NCBI GenBank assembly: GCA_024693845.1
Contig: JAILKJ010000063.1
Location: 1-64,000 of the forward strand
Length of the DNA: 64,000 bases
From: Lachnospiraceae bacterium
GTDB lineage: Bacteria > Bacillota > Clostridia > Lachnospirales > Lachnospiraceae
Direction of reading: 5' to 3'
The position numbers and the translations under genes were made by a program. Of this stretch, positions 43,702 through 52,860 are shown piece after piece. Below the pieces are notes generated by a model. That model was not told where the DNA came from and searched no databases. It saw only the letters and a list, made by a program, of their open reading frames with translations. The stretch's first letter is position 1. Each line of letters begins with the position of its first letter.

Positions 43702-45270
43702 TTAGTTAAGGTATTTCAAAGGATCTACCGCCGTTCCGTTGATCAAAAGTTCAAAGTGGATATGGGGTCCCGTGCTTCGTCCCGTGTTACCGGAAAGGGC
43801 TATCTTCTGACCCTGGGAAACCCTCTCACCGGGCTTGACGAGCACCTTGCTCAGGTGTCCGTACCGGGTCTGTCTTCCGTCTGCGTGACTGATGTAGACC
43901 ACGTATCCGTAGCCGCTACCCCAGCCGGCACGTTCAACCACACCACCGCTGGAAGCCACAACAGCCGTACCCACAGGCGTTGCCCAGTCGATTCCCTTAT
44001 GATAGGTGGAAGCTCCCTTCTTGGGCGCTTTTCTCCGTCCGAAGGGCGAGGAGATCCGGCCGCCGGAGATGGGCTTGATATAGGTGGGCGGAACCTTGGT
44101 TCCCACTTCGACGATCTTGGGAACCGCAGGATAGGTCACCTCCTGCATCAGGATCTGGGTCTCCAGCTCCTTATCGTTGCGATAAAGCTTTTTGGCAGCC
44201 ACCTTGCGATGGCCTGCGGAGGGCGCCTGCCGCACCTCTTTATCCGTGGTATACCAGTCATCGTTATAGATATACTCTATCTCAGCCTCGTAGTCCTCCT
44301 CATAGTACTGCTCCTCTTCCCTGTCAATGGAAAGGGGCGGAACGGGGGAGGTGATGATCAGTTCCTGATCTGCCTTGATGGTGGAATTCTCATCCTCCAG
44401 ACTCTCGTTTAAGGCAATGAGGGTATCCAGGGGTGTCTGGGTATCGATGGCGATCTCGGAAAGGGTATCGCCGGGCTGGACCTTGTAGATCTTCTGCTCC
44501 TGCATGGGCACCGTCAGCATCTGCAAAGCCTGATCGGAATCCGAGAGCTGATCCTCGGAAAGATAGGACTCCACAACCTCGACCTTACCCGCAAAACGCA
44601 GGTCCTTAAGGCCGTAATCAAAGGCATCAAAACCAACGCCACCGGAGATCCCGTCGGTATTCTCGGGATCGATACCCTCGCCGCTGCCCACGGTAAGTAC
44701 GGCTTTTTCATCCTTTGCCGCTGCCTCGGCCGATACGGTATCCGCCGTCAGTACGTTGATCTGCCGGCCGCTGTCGGGTACGAGCTGAACCTTGAAATCC
44801 TCTTTTTCCTGATAAACATTGATGGCCGCCTGAAGGACGTCCCGGGCATTATCCAGGGTCTTGACATTGACCATGGTCTGACCCACCTTAACGGAATAGG
44901 CGGGCTTATCCGTGTTGATGGCGCTGTCCTTTAAAACCTGCTCCATATTCCTTTGCATCTCCTCCGGATCGGTGAAATGGGCGAAATCATCCACCCTCGG
45001 CTCCACATATAAAGAGGGATCCGTCAGCAGGATCCCCTCGCAGTCTTTTGCGGCGTTTAGGTGGGCCTGCCTCAGGATCTCCCGGGCCTGATCCGGGTTT
45101 CTGAGCCGTCCCACCGTCTGACCGGAAACCATTACCTCAAACACATTCTCCTGACCGCCTTTCCAGGGAGTAAACCCGGGTAACAAAAACAGGGCTAAGA
45201 TCACGATCATAGCCTCTGTTTTCATTCGCGTATAGGCAAGTGCCTTATGGTATCTGGTCAGATAATTCAT
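43702..45270 (-). CDS. Membrane-anchored LysM / M23 endopeptidase
   Basis: 522 aa. A signal anchor (about 18-33, MKTEAMIVILALFLLPG) is followed by an unknown alpha/beta region, LysM (262-308, KVQPGDTLSEIAIDTQTPL), a Tyr/Glu-rich linker and a short G5-like stretch (363-400). The LytM/M23 domain has zinc ligands His424 and Asp428 (HKGID) and His505 (HIHFEL), with His472 also conserved. A complete catalytic set means it should be an active peptidoglycan cross-link hydrolase, unlike EnvC-type activators. Its start overlaps the stop of the coiled-coil gene by four bases (ATGA), so both are made together. Confidence 0.94.
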   Translation of the reverse strand: MNYLTRYHKALAYTRMKTEAMIVILALFLLPGFTPWKGGQENVFEVMVSGQTVGRLRNPDQAREILRQAHLNAAKDCEGILLTDPSLYVEPRVDDFAHFTDPEEMQRNMEQVLKDSAINTDKPAYSVKVGQTMVNVKTLDNARDVLQAAINVYQEKEDFKVQLVPDSGRQINVLTADTVSAEAAAKDEKAVLTVGSGEGIDPENTDGISGGVGFDAFDYGLKDLRFAGKVEVVESYLSEDQLSDSDQALQMLTVPMQEQKIYKVQPGDTLSEIAIDTQTPLDTLIALNESLEDENSTIKADQELIITSPVPPLSIDREEEQYYEEDYEAEIEYIYNDDWYTTDKEVRQAPSAGHRKVAAKKLYRNDKELETQILMQEVTYPAVPKIVEVGTKVPPTYIKPISGGRISSPFGRRKAPKKGASTYHKGIDWATPVGTAVVASSGGVVERAGWGSGYGYVVYISHADGRQTRYGHLSKVLVKPGERVSQGQKIALSGNTGRSTGPHIHFELLINGTAVDPLKYLN

Positions 45271-46505
45271 AGATTCAGAATTCCAAGCATCTGTAAAACG
45301 GAAAGGGCAAGGGATGCCAGGGAGAACAGACAGGTAAAGATCAGAAGGGGCTTAATGCCCTTCATGCCTTCCACTCGCTTCTCCACGCCGTCCAGACGGT
45401 CGGAGATATCCCTGCTGCGTGCACTGACGGTCTCCATGACCACGTTCTGGACATTCCGGTATACCTTAACGTCCTCCTTGTGCACAAAGTCCTCGGTGCG
45501 TTTTTCCACTTCATCTACATAGACCCTCAGGCCCACAACCAGCTCCTTCACCTGATTCAGGGTCTGCTGGATGCTCTCGTTCTCGGAGCGGATGGACTGG
45601 GCGATCTCATTTTTCAGGTTACTGCGGTCCGCATCGGAAACACTGGCCGCAACGGAGCCGATCTGTTCCGAAAGATCCTTCCTGCTTGTAGCCAGGTTGT
45701 TCTCGATCTCGCTGAGGATCGCTTCGATCTCATATACAAAAGCAGGCTTCTCAGATGGCTTGGTGCTCTCCGTAAGCTGTTCCAGCATTTTCTGGGTGCT
45801 GCTCTCCGTCTCCCGGAGCTTGCCCAAAAGGCGCTGGGTCTGCTGTTCGTAGCTTTCGTCGTTTTCTTTCTTGAGGTCTTCGATCTTCTGCAGAACATCC
45901 TGACCTGTTACTTCCATCTTCTTATGGAAATCGCTCTGCTCTGCATGAAGCTGTTCCTGCATGCTGGCCTGGGAACCTGCCAGCTGCTCCACATTCTGCA
46001 GCTGCTGCTGCATCAGGGACATGCTCTGCCAAACCTCAGTCTGCCAGCTGCTGGGACGGTTCTGGGCTTCGATAGCCTGGTTCATCATTTCGGTGAACTT
46101 GTTATTGTATTCGGTCTGGGTTTCCTGGAAGGCCATAAGAGAGCTTTCCAGATTCTCCACATTCTGCAGTTCGATGTGAAGCTGGCTCATGCCCTGATAC
46201 ATTTCCAGCTCCCAGCCTGTGCCCTCAGCGATATCACCGGCGTTCTCCGCTGCCTTTTCGGGCTCGGCCTTACGCACGGTATCGTATTCTTCCAGCTTCT
46301 CAATGGAAAGAGCTGCCATCTGGGAGATCTGTTCACTGATCTCAGCGGTCTTCAGATTCAGGCGGCGCACCTCGGACAAAACCTGTGCCTGCTCTTCATT
46401 CTGCGCTTTAAGCTTCTGCATCTGCTTGGCCTCAGCCTCTCCGTTGGCGCGGATCAGCTCGCCTGCGTGAAATCTGTTCGAAAGCTTGTCCATAAAATTA
46501 TCCAT
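45267..46505 (-). CDS. Tail-anchored coiled-coil protein overlapping the M23 gene
   Basis: 412 aa. Almost entirely heptad-rich, Gln/Glu/Lys-rich helix, with one hydrophobic segment at the C-terminus (GIKPLLIFTCLFSLASLALSV), so a cytosolic rod tethered to the membrane. An internal repeat of about 45 residues contains MSxxxxxLQNVExL twice (YQGMSQLHIELQNVENL and WQSMSLMQQQLQNVEQL, each after a Trp). The site is GGAGGGTGACGC before ATG 46505. Four-base overlap with the LysM/M23 gene suggests it positions or regulates that enzyme, but no homologue of known function is recognised. Confidence 0.85.
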   Translation of the reverse strand: MDNFMDKLSNRFHAGELIRANGEAEAKQMQKLKAQNEEQAQVLSEVRRLNLKTAEISEQISQMAALSIEKLEEYDTVRKAEPEKAAENAGDIAEGTGWELEMYQGMSQLHIELQNVENLESSLMAFQETQTEYNNKFTEMMNQAIEAQNRPSSWQTEVWQSMSLMQQQLQNVEQLAGSQASMQEQLHAEQSDFHKKMEVTGQDVLQKIEDLKKENDESYEQQTQRLLGKLRETESSTQKMLEQLTESTKPSEKPAFVYEIEAILSEIENNLATSRKDLSEQIGSVAASVSDADRSNLKNEIAQSIRSENESIQQTLNQVKELVVGLRVYVDEVEKRTEDFVHKEDVKVYRNVQNVVMETVSARSRDISDRLDGVEKRVEGMKGIKPLLIFTCLFSLASLALSVLQMLGILNL

Positions 46506-46520
46506 GCGTCACCCTCCTTT

Positions 46521-46537
46521 TTGTGCATCTTGCACAA
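46521..46537. promoter_or_regulatory. Perfect TTGTGCA-N3-TGCACAA palindrome in the coiled-coil gene leader
   Basis: 17-bp perfect inverted repeat, a few bases before the GGAGGG ribosome site. It can be a DNA operator or an RNA hairpin that affects translation. Confidence 0.5.
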
Positions 46538-46605
46538 AGAAACAGCTTAATCGTTTTCGCATTTTGTCTACATTTACTTAATATTTACAACCTGTTCATA
46601 TTTTA

Positions 46606-46634
46606 TTCATATCCGTTTGATACGATGTATTCAA
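46606..46634 (-). promoter_or_regulatory. Probable promoter of the coiled-coil/M23 operon
   Basis: TTGAAT (46629-46634), 17-bp spacer, TATGAA (46606-46611), about 100 bp before the coiled-coil start. The rest of this 210-bp gap is AT-rich without further structure. Confidence 0.5.
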
Positions 46635-46686
46635 GTTAAACAAGTCCTCTTTTTACGAACTACTCAAAGATATTTTTTTCATAATA

Positions 46687-46712
46687 GCCGCGGGGCCGAA
46701 AGGTTCCGCGGC
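46687..46712 (-). other. GC-rich stem-loop after relQ
   Basis: GCCGCGG/CCGCGGC 7-bp stem with a 12-base loop, five bases after the relQ stop. No T tract follows on the minus strand, so termination is uncertain and a 3'-end stability hairpin is equally likely. Confidence 0.45.
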
Positions 46713-46717
46713 ACTCC

Positions 46718-47347
46718 TCATTTTAGGCTCTGTATTTCTTCATTCAGGGACAGCATCTTCGCATCAAGGTCAGATACCATCATGGCACACTCCACCAGCT
46801 CACGTTTGATATGCTCCGGCGCATTACCTTCAAACTTATAGTGGATCTTATGCTCCAGGGAAGCCCAGAAATCCATGGCTACGGTACGGATCTGGATCTC
46901 CACCTTCACGTCCAGGATCCGGTCGGATAAAAATACGGGCACCGTAACGATGAGGTGATAGCTCTTATAGCCGCTGTCCTTGGGATTCAAAATATAATCC
47001 TTAACGGATACCACCTTAATATCGCTCTGGTTGATGAGCATCTCGGCGATCCTGTAGATATCCGAAGTAAAGGAACAGATCACCCGGATACCGGCAATGT
47101 CGTTTACATACTTGACCATGTTGGGGATGGTGGTCTCGTATCCGTTCTTACGAAGCTTTTTGACAATACTCTCCGAGGATTTGATTCTGGATTTGATATG
47201 CTCTATGGGGTTGTACTGATGAACATGGGCGAACTCGTCGTTGAGTATCTCCAGCTTGGTGCCGATCTCCTTCAATGCGGAAGAATACACCAGCTGAACC
47301 TCCTGCCAACTATCGACATCATCTTTCATCTCAGGTATATATTCCAT
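46718..47347 (-). CDS. relQ: Small alarmone synthetase, RelQ type
   Basis: 209 aa, synthetase domain only, no HD hydrolase, ACT or TGS domain. Motifs: SRIKSSESIVKKLRKNG (ATP-binding), NDIAGIRVICSF, NPKDSGYKSYHLIV (GTP-site Tyr), VEIQIRTVAMDFWASLEHKIHYK. It makes (p)ppGpp from GTP or GDP with ATP in the stringent or wall-stress response. GAGAGGAA precedes ATG 47347. It is the last gene of the asnS-asnA-galE row, 55 nt after the 88-aa gene. Confidence 0.93.
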   Translation of the reverse strand: MEYIPEMKDDVDSWQEVQLVYSSALKEIGTKLEILNDEFAHVHQYNPIEHIKSRIKSSESIVKKLRKNGYETTIPNMVKYVNDIAGIRVICSFTSDIYRIAEMLINQSDIKVVSVKDYILNPKDSGYKSYHLIVTVPVFLSDRILDVKVEIQIRTVAMDFWASLEHKIHYKFEGNAPEHIKRELVECAMMVSDLDAKMLSLNEEIQSLK

Positions 47348-47402
47348 TTTTATTCCTCTCAGGTTCTTTAGTACACCGTTACCGGATCAACCGGACCGGA
47401 TG

Positions 47403-47669
47403 TCAGTCATCCTCCAGAACCTCGATCTCCAAAAAATCAAACGCCAGCTCTTCTATGAAATGGTCCTGATAGAACCGGGTCTTGCTGTGGAGCTGAAACT
47501 CCCTAACCGTCTTATCCAGCCAGATGGGCTGGGCAAGATCAAACTGCCGGCAGGCCTTTTCCACGGTAGCAAAGACCTTCTGCGTTCTGCGCTGATGGGA
47601 ATCATCTTCAATGACCGTATCAGCGATCATCCTTCCGTCCTTAAATGCCTTGGCCCACAAGCGAAACAT
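47403..47669 (-). CDS. Small unknown protein of the Lachnospiraceae type
   Basis: 88 aa, mixed charge, starts MFRLWAKAFKDGRMIADTVIEDD and has an aromatic, acidic C-terminal half (KTRFYQDHFIEELAFDFLEIEVLEDD). No membrane segment or catalytic motif. I recall similar hypothetical proteins in related Clostridia but no function. ATG lies two bases after the galE stop, with GAGG inside the galE end, so it is translationally coupled. The distance to relQ is 55 nt. Confidence 0.8.
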   Translation of the reverse strand: MFRLWAKAFKDGRMIADTVIEDDSHQRRTQKVFATVEKACRQFDLAQPIWLDKTVREFQLHSKTRFYQDHFIEELAFDFLEIEVLEDD

Positions 47670-47671
47670 GA

Positions 47672-48688
47672 TCAGTCCTCAAATCCCTTGGGATTGTTCT
47701 TCTGCCATCTCCAGGCATCCTCACACATCTTCCGGATGTCGCGCTCGGCCTTCCAGCCCAGTTCCTTTGCCGCAAGAGACGGGTCTGCATAGTTGGTCGC
47801 GATATCACCGGCTCTTCTGGGTTTGATCTCATAAGGGATCTTCACACCTGTTGCCTCTTCGAAATTGTGAATGATATCCAATACGCTGTATCCCGTTCCC
47901 GTACCCAGATTGTAGATCTTAAGTCCGGGGTTCTCCGCAAGCTTGGCGACACTCTTAACATGGCCGATAGCCAGATCCACTACATGGATGTAGTCTCTGA
48001 CGCCTGTTCCGTCCGGTGTGTCGTAGTCATTGCCGAACACACCCAGCTGCGGAAGTTTGCCCACTGCCACCTGTGTGATATAGGGCATCAGATTGTTAGG
48101 AATGCCGTTGGGATTCTCTCCGATCCTGCCGCTCTCATGGGCACCGATGGGATTAAAGTAACGGAGCAGGATCACGTTCCATTCGGGATCCGCCTTCTGG
48201 ATATCCGTCAGGATCTGCTCCAGCATGCTCTTGGTCTGTCCGTAGGGATTGGTGATCTCACCCTTGGGGCAGCTCTCCGTAACCGGGATCTCGGCCGGTG
48301 TTCCGTATACCGTAGCGGAAGAAGAAAAGATGATGTTCTTGCATCCATTACTGCGCATCACGTCAAATAACACCAGGGAGCCCGCGATATTGTTATTGTA
48401 GTATTCCCAGGGCTTTGCCACGGACTCGCCCACAGCTTTCAGCCCCGCAAAATGGATCACGGAATCGATGCTGTTCTCATCGAAGATCTTCTGCGTGCCT
48501 TTGCGGTCCAGCAGGTCTGTCTGATAAAAACGAACCTCCTTACCCGTGATCTCCTTTACGCGGTCCAATGATGCCGCGCTGGAATTGGACAGGTTATCCA
48601 TGACCACAACGTCATAGCCTGCGTTCAAAAGTTCGACTGTCGTGTGGCTGCCGATGAAGCCGGCGCCTCCGGTAACCAGGATTGCCAT
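47672..48688 (-). CDS. galE: UDP-glucose 4-epimerase
   Basis: Interconverts UDP-glucose and UDP-galactose for sugar use and surface glycans. Rossmann [15 protein letters not shown] binds NAD. The catalytic YGQTK (Tyr-x3-Lys) is preceded by SSSATVYG, and [21 protein letters not shown] C-terminal substrate residues are present. 338 aa, GGAGG before ATG 48688, 18 nt after the asnA stop. Clustering with asparagine genes rather than gal genes suggests a glycan-precursor role, which is only inference. Confidence 0.95.
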   Translation of the reverse strand: MAILVTGGAGFIGSHTTVELLNAGYDVVVMDNLSNSSAASLDRVKEITGKEVRFYQTDLLDRKGTQKIFDENSIDSVIHFAGLKAVGESVAKPWEYYNNNIAGSLVLFDVMRSNGCKNIIFSSSATVYGTPAEIPVTESCPKGEITNPYGQTKSMLEQILTDIQKADPEWNVILLRYFNPIGAHESGRIGENPNGIPNNLMPYITQVAVGKLPQLGVFGNDYDTPDGTGVRDYIHVVDLAIGHVKSVAKLAENPGLKIYNLGTGTGYSVLDIIHNFEEATGVKIPYEIKPRRAGDIATNYADPSLAAKELGWKAERDIRKMCEDAWRWQKNNPKGFED

Positions 48689-48706
48689 AGTTTGCCTCCG
48701 CTAACT

Positions 48707-49717
48707 TTATAAAAACATTACGCCGCGTTCCTGAGCATATTCCACATCCTTCTGGGGCCAAATGGAGGACTGAACCTCACCCAGATGGGCCTTACGAAGA
48801 AAGAACATGCAGATACGGGATTGGCCGATACCGCCGCCGATGGTGTAAGGAAGCTTACGCTCCAGCAGCGCCTTCTGGAAGGGCAGCTGTGCTCTCTCGG
48901 GACATCCCGCCTTATCAAGCTGCTCCTTCAGGGAATCCTCATCCACACGGATACCCATGGAGGAAAGCTCCAGTGCAATGTCAAGAACGGGATAGTAAAC
49001 AATGATATCACCGTTCAGTTTCCAGTCATCATAATCCGGTGCACGTCCGTCATGGGGCTCGCCATTGGAGAGCTTGTCACCGATCTGCATCAGGAAGATG
49101 GCGCCGTATTCTTTGGCGGCCTCTTTTTCCCTCTCTTTCACGGTCAGATCGGGATAGCGGTCCAAAAGCTCCTGGGAGGTGATAAAAGTGATCTCCTCGG
49201 GAAGGAAGCACTCCACATAGTTGTATTCGTTTGCCATGAACTTCTCTGTGACGCGAAGGGCCTCGTATACGGATTTCACAACACTCTTAAGAGTTTCCTC
49301 GTTGCGATCTTCCTTCTCGATCACTTTTTCCCAATCCCACTGATCCACGTAGATCGAATGGATATTGTCGGTATCTTCATCCCTGCGGATGGCGTTCATG
49401 TCGGTGTAAAGACCTTCGCCTACGCCGAAACCGTATTTACCCAGGGCCATTCTCTTCCACTTGGCAAGGGAGTGTACGATCTCAGCCTGCTTCTCCCCCT
49501 GCTCCTTGATACCGAAGGTAACGGGTCTTTCCACGCCGTTTAAGTTATCATTCAGACCCGACTCCGGCTCCACAAACAAGGGTGCCGATACACGGGACAG
49601 GTTCAGCTGGGTGATCAGTTCTCTCTGGAAAAAGTCTTTGACACGCTTGATGGCTTTCTCCGTTTCCTTTATTCCCAGAGAGGATTTATATCCCTCCGGA
49701 ATGAAAATAGTGCTCAT
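48707..49717 (-). CDS. asnA: Aspartate-ammonia ligase (asparagine synthetase A)
   Basis: Makes asparagine from aspartate and ammonia with ATP. The fold is like a class II synthetase core. Visible signatures: [54 protein letters not shown] and C-terminal [23 protein letters not shown]. 336 aa, normal length. AGGAGG precedes the ATG. It is downstream of asnS with a 190-nt structured spacer, linking asparagine supply and tRNA-Asn charging. Confidence 0.96.
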   Translation of the reverse strand: MSTIFIPEGYKSSLGIKETEKAIKRVKDFFQRELITQLNLSRVSAPLFVEPESGLNDNLNGVERPVTFGIKEQGEKQAEIVHSLAKWKRMALGKYGFGVGEGLYTDMNAIRRDEDTDNIHSIYVDQWDWEKVIEKEDRNEETLKSVVKSVYEALRVTEKFMANEYNYVECFLPEEITFITSQELLDRYPDLTVKEREKEAAKEYGAIFLMQIGDKLSNGEPHDGRAPDYDDWKLNGDIIVYYPVLDIALELSSMGIRVDEDSLKEQLDKAGCPERAQLPFQKALLERKLPYTIGGGIGQSRICMFFLRKAHLGEVQSSIWPQKDVEYAQERGVMFL

Positions 49718-49735
49718 GTTGTCCTCCTCTTATAT

Positions 49736-49791
49736 ATTCGGATACGGATTGCTCCGTGCTTCGCACTCTCGCAATCCTACGGAACATTCGG
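49736..49791. repeat. Imperfect palindromic element between asnS and asnA
   Basis: GGATTGC (49746-49752) pairs with GCAATCC (49771-49777), and inside them GTGC/GCAC (49756-49759 with 49763-49766). Outer flanks with TTCGGATACGG and CCTACGGAACATTCGG extend the symmetry. It lies just before the asnA ribosome site, and no T tract follows. The appearance is of a REP- or MITE-like dispersed element, but copies elsewhere cannot be checked from this window. Confidence 0.45.
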
Positions 49792-49856
49792 AAATCGTCC
49801 GGCTCCTTTGTCGCCGTACTTTTTTCCTCATGTCCCTTAGCATCCCATATTGCTTC

Positions 49857-49885
49857 GTGTGGTTACAAGCAAGCTTGCACCACAC
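49857..49885. other. Stem-loop after asnS
   Basis: GTGTGGT/ACCACAC 7-bp stem (49857-49863 with 49879-49885) around a 15-base loop containing the palindrome GCAAGCTTGC. No T tract. It lies 23 nt past the asnS stop. Confidence 0.4.
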
Positions 49886-49907
49886 TCCCAATCTGGTCTG
49901 CCGTATC

Positions 49908-51299
49908 CTACAAATCGCAGTTCTTAACCGTTCTGGGGAACGGGATCACATCACGGATGTTGCTCATACCGGTCAGATACATTACGCAGCGCTCGAAGCC
50001 GAGGCCGAAACCTGCGTGACGGGTGGAGCCGTATTTGCGAAGATCCAGATAGAATCCGTAATCCTCGGGATTCAGGTTGCACTCCTTCATCCTGGTCAGC
50101 AGAAGGTCGTAGTTGTCCTCCCTCTGGCTGCCGCCGATGATCTCACCGATGCCGGGTACCAGGCAGTCCATGGCTGCCACGGTCTTGCCGTCCTCGTTCA
50201 GCTTCATGTAGAAGGCCTTGATCTCCTTGGGATAGTCGGTTACGAATACCGGTCTGCCGAACTCTTTTTCCGTCAGGAAGCGCTCGTGCTCGGTCTGCAG
50301 ATCCGCACCCCAGGATACCTTGTAATCAAACTCATCATTATGCTGCTCCAGGATCTTGACAGCATCTGTATAAGTGATGTGGCCGAAATCGGAAGTAGCC
50401 ACATGCTTCAGTCTGTCGATGAGACCCTTGTCCACGAACTGGTTGAAGAAGTTCATCTCCTCGGGAGCATTCTCCAGCACATAGTTGATGATGTATTTGA
50501 TCATGCTCTCGGCAAGGATCATATCATCCTTCAGATCCGCAAAAGCGATCTCCGGCTCGATCATCCAGAACTCAGCCGCATGGCGGGTGGTGTTGGAATT
50601 CTCCGCACGGAAGGTAGGGCCGAAGGTGTAGATGTTCTTGAAGGCCTGTGCAAAGGTCTCTCCGTTAAGCTGGCCGCTTACGGTAAGGTTGGTCTCTTTT
50701 CCGAAAAAGTCCTTGGAGTAGTCGATGGCTCCTTCGGGAGTGCGCTCAATATTGTCAAGGTCCAGGGTCGTTACCTGGAACATCTCGCCCGCACCCTCGC
50801 AGTCGCTGCCGGTGATCAGGGGCGTATGCACATAAACAAAATCTCTCTCCTGGAAGAACTTGTGGATCGCATAAGCGATCAGGGAGCGGACACGGAAGAC
50901 CGCCTCAAAGGTATTGGTTCTCGGACGAAGATGGGAAACCGTCCGAAGGTATTCAAAGGAATGTCTCTTTTTCTGAAGGGGATAATCCGGATCGGAAGCA
51001 CCCTCGATCTGTACTTCACTTGCCTGGATCTCAAAGGGCTGCTTTGCATCGGGGGTGGGCGTTACGATACCCTTTACGATCAGGGCTGCTCCCACGTTGC
51101 ATTTGGAAATCTCAGAAAAGTTAGCCAGTGCATCCGAATAAACTACCTGCAGAGGCTCAAAAAAAGTTCCGTCGTTGATCACCAGAAAACCGAAGGTCTT
51201 GGAGTCTCTTTTGGATCTCATCCAACCGCCGACGGTCACTTCCTTGCCGGCAAATTCCTCCTGCTTTCTGAACAGGTCTCTTATGTTTATCAGTTCCAT
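49908..51299 (-). CDS. asnS: Asparaginyl-tRNA synthetase
   Basis: Charges tRNA-Asn. N-terminal OB-fold ([23 protein letters not shown]), class II motif 2 [21 protein letters not shown] and motif 3 [28 protein letters not shown], ending KNCDL. 463 aa. The Asn-type TRHAAEFWM distinguishes it from AspS. A site AAAGGAT lies before ATG 51299, and a strong promoter upstream makes it the first gene of asnS-asnA-galE-unknown-relQ. Confidence 0.96.
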   Translation of the reverse strand: MELINIRDLFRKQEEFAGKEVTVGGWMRSKRDSKTFGFLVINDGTFFEPLQVVYSDALANFSEISKCNVGAALIVKGIVTPTPDAKQPFEIQASEVQIEGASDPDYPLQKKRHSFEYLRTVSHLRPRTNTFEAVFRVRSLIAYAIHKFFQERDFVYVHTPLITGSDCEGAGEMFQVTTLDLDNIERTPEGAIDYSKDFFGKETNLTVSGQLNGETFAQAFKNIYTFGPTFRAENSNTTRHAAEFWMIEPEIAFADLKDDMILAESMIKYIINYVLENAPEEMNFFNQFVDKGLIDRLKHVATSDFGHITYTDAVKILEQHNDEFDYKVSWGADLQTEHERFLTEKEFGRPVFVTDYPKEIKAFYMKLNEDGKTVAAMDCLVPGIGEIIGGSQREDNYDLLLTRMKECNLNPEDYGFYLDLRKYGSTRHAGFGLGFERCVMYLTGMSNIRDVIPFPRTVKNCDL

Positions 51300-51340
51300 A
51301 TCAATTGATCCTTTCCGTCAGTTTACAGACTAACTAAACA

Positions 51341-51369
51341 ATTATATCGCAAAAACACGCTTATTTCAA
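51341..51369 (-). promoter_or_regulatory. Promoter of the asnS operon
   Basis: TTGAAA (51364-51369), 17-bp spacer, perfect TATAAT (51341-51346), immediately after the stop of the PIN-like gene. Confidence 0.82.
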
Positions 51370-51372
51370 GCT

Positions 51373-52254
51373 TCAGTCACGGCTCCGCCATGCCGTAAAG
51401 GCCGGCAGGATCTGCTTGTAATACTTATTCGCCGTCTCCTGTCCGAAGGCATGTACCAGTGCCGTATTCAGTCCGGACTTATCCTCGTTCTCAAGCATGC
51501 AGGTGTAGAGCTTGCGATAAGCACCGGGCTGAAGCCCGTCCTCCCTCATGGCATTGCGCACCTTTTTCTTGATGGACTCGGGCACGGTCTGTTCCTTATT
51601 GCCGGTATTTTTCTTATCGGTGTTCTTATTCTCCTTATTCTCCGGCTTGGTTTCCTTATTGCCTTCCTTGGCATTGGATTTCTTATTGTCTTTCTTATTG
51701 TCCTTCTTGGCTTCCTGCTTATTATCAGGCTTATTCTCGGGTTTGCTGTCCTTCTTCGGACTGCTCTTTCCCTCCGGTTTGTTTTCCTTCTTGGCGGTTT
51801 CCTTCTTGCCGCCTTCCTTCTTACCGTTATCCTTCTTGCTCTCGGTCTTCTTACCGGCAGTCTTCTTGGCCGTCTTCTGATCGGCTTCGGAAACAGCTTC
51901 CAGGGAAAGGTTCACGTATCTCTCGATCCGGATGCCCTTCTCCTGCCAGAAATCCAGGACGGAATCGAAACCGCTGTCACGGCTGATGATGTAATACTTC
52001 TCGGCTGCCCGTTGTGCCACCAGATATCCGAGATAGGTAGTCAGCTGAAAATCCAGGTAATTCTTGGCGGTCTTGGTGGTTCGGATGAATTCCACCGCTG
52101 CCGGAGAGGAGGTCATCTTGACCATGTCCTCAAAAGGAACGGAGCCGGTTTTGGGGCCGTATAAAATGATCAGCCTGTCCGTGCTCCGAAGTCCTTCGAT
52201 CCCGGCGATCCCCCTGACGCCTGTATTTTCATAATCTACCAGGTACAATGACAT
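51373..52254 (-). CDS. PIN/NYN-like protein with long Lys/Glu/Asn linker
   Basis: 293 aa. Residues 1-115 look like a PIN-like nuclease fold. Acidic residues sit in the order LVDYENTG (N-terminal), FQLTTYLGYLV (the following strand and helix) and ISRDSGFDSVLDFW. Residues about 125-215 are low complexity, nearly only Lys, Glu, Asp, Asn and Gly. A compact C-terminal domain of about 65 residues ends the protein (LQPGAYRKLYTCMLENEDKSG). An RNA-degrading or RNA-binding role is inferred from the fold. Its ATG abuts the CarD stop with no gap (TAAATG), so it is coupled to that transcription factor. Confidence 0.75.
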   Translation of the reverse strand: MSLYLVDYENTGVRGIAGIEGLRSTDRLIILYGPKTGSVPFEDMVKMTSSPAAVEFIRTTKTAKNYLDFQLTTYLGYLVAQRAAEKYYIISRDSGFDSVLDFWQEKGIRIERYVNLSLEAVSEADQKTAKKTAGKKTESKKDNGKKEGGKKETAKKENKPEGKSSPKKDSKPENKPDNKQEAKKDNKKDNKKSNAKEGNKETKPENKENKNTDKKNTGNKEQTVPESIKKKVRNAMREDGLQPGAYRKLYTCMLENEDKSGLNTALVHAFGQETANKYYKQILPAFTAWRSRD

Positions 52255-52767
52255 TTATCTTTTCCTCGCTTTCTTAATCTGCTTCAGGATCATGGTCCTG
52301 ACCTGTTCCGGTTCCAGATCCAGAACAAAAGCCAGTTCTTCAAGCAGATTCTTTTCGGCAATCCTGAAATAGCGCTCATCGATGGTAGTGATCTTTTTCC
52401 CCTCAGCCTGACGCGCCTGACCACGGTTGTACATGGTATGCAGGATGCTTACCAGCTGTCGCGGATCGCAGCTGTAGATTGCCTCTTTATATGTTTTTTC
52501 ACGCAGTTTGTCGGATTCGATCCAGGCTTCGTGGATCGAAGTGATGTCGTCCAGAAGATCTCCTGCCTGCTTCTTGGACATGATCGAACGGATCTGATTC
52601 TTTTTGTTTTCGACGGGGACGTACATTTTGGCCGCGTTACCACCAAGCGGTACCACCAGAAAGCACTCCTTTGCACCTCTGCCACCGGGCATTTCCATGG
52701 TCACCACGTCTTCGATCCGGCATACGCCGTTACTTGCATTTACTACAAAATCTCCCACTTGAAACAT
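52255..52767 (-). CDS. CarD family transcription factor
   Basis: 170 aa from ATG 52767 (AGGAGA seven bases upstream; a GTG two codons earlier is possible). The N-terminal Tudor-like RNA-polymerase-interaction domain FQVGDFVVNASNGVCRIEDVV continues to MYVPVENKK. The C-terminal helical part (ARQAEGKKITTIDERYFRIAEKNLLEELAFVL) matches CarD/CdnL. These proteins bind the RNA polymerase beta subunit and stabilise open promoter complexes. It is a global rather than local regulator, so the PIN partner is of interest. Confidence 0.88.
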   Translation of the reverse strand: MFQVGDFVVNASNGVCRIEDVVTMEMPGGRGAKECFLVVPLGGNAAKMYVPVENKKNQIRSIMSKKQAGDLLDDITSIHEAWIESDKLREKTYKEAIYSCDPRQLVSILHTMYNRGQARQAEGKKITTIDERYFRIAEKNLLEELAFVLDLEPEQVRTMILKQIKKARKR

Positions 52768-52830
52768 AGGCACCTCTCCTTCTCGGCCTCCGCAGCAATG
52801 CAGTATTAACGGTTCAAAACGACTATTTTT

Positions 52831-52860
52831 ATTGTATCACAAACAGCCGCTTTTTGTCAT
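52831..52860 (-). promoter_or_regulatory. Probable promoter of the CarD operon
   Basis: ATGACA (52855-52860), 18-bp spacer, TACAAT (52831-52836). The -35 overlaps the trkH stop codon. Confidence 0.55.

Noticed and set aside
51361..51385. Small GCTT/AAGC hairpin with T tract after the PIN-like gene
   Set aside because: Only a 4-bp stem, overlapping the asnS -35 box. Too weak to call a terminator.
51560..51860. Purine-rich repetitive DNA in the PIN-like gene as a tandem repeat or CRISPR-like array
   Set aside because: The repetition is codon-level Lys/Glu/Asn low complexity, with no regular unit or spacer.
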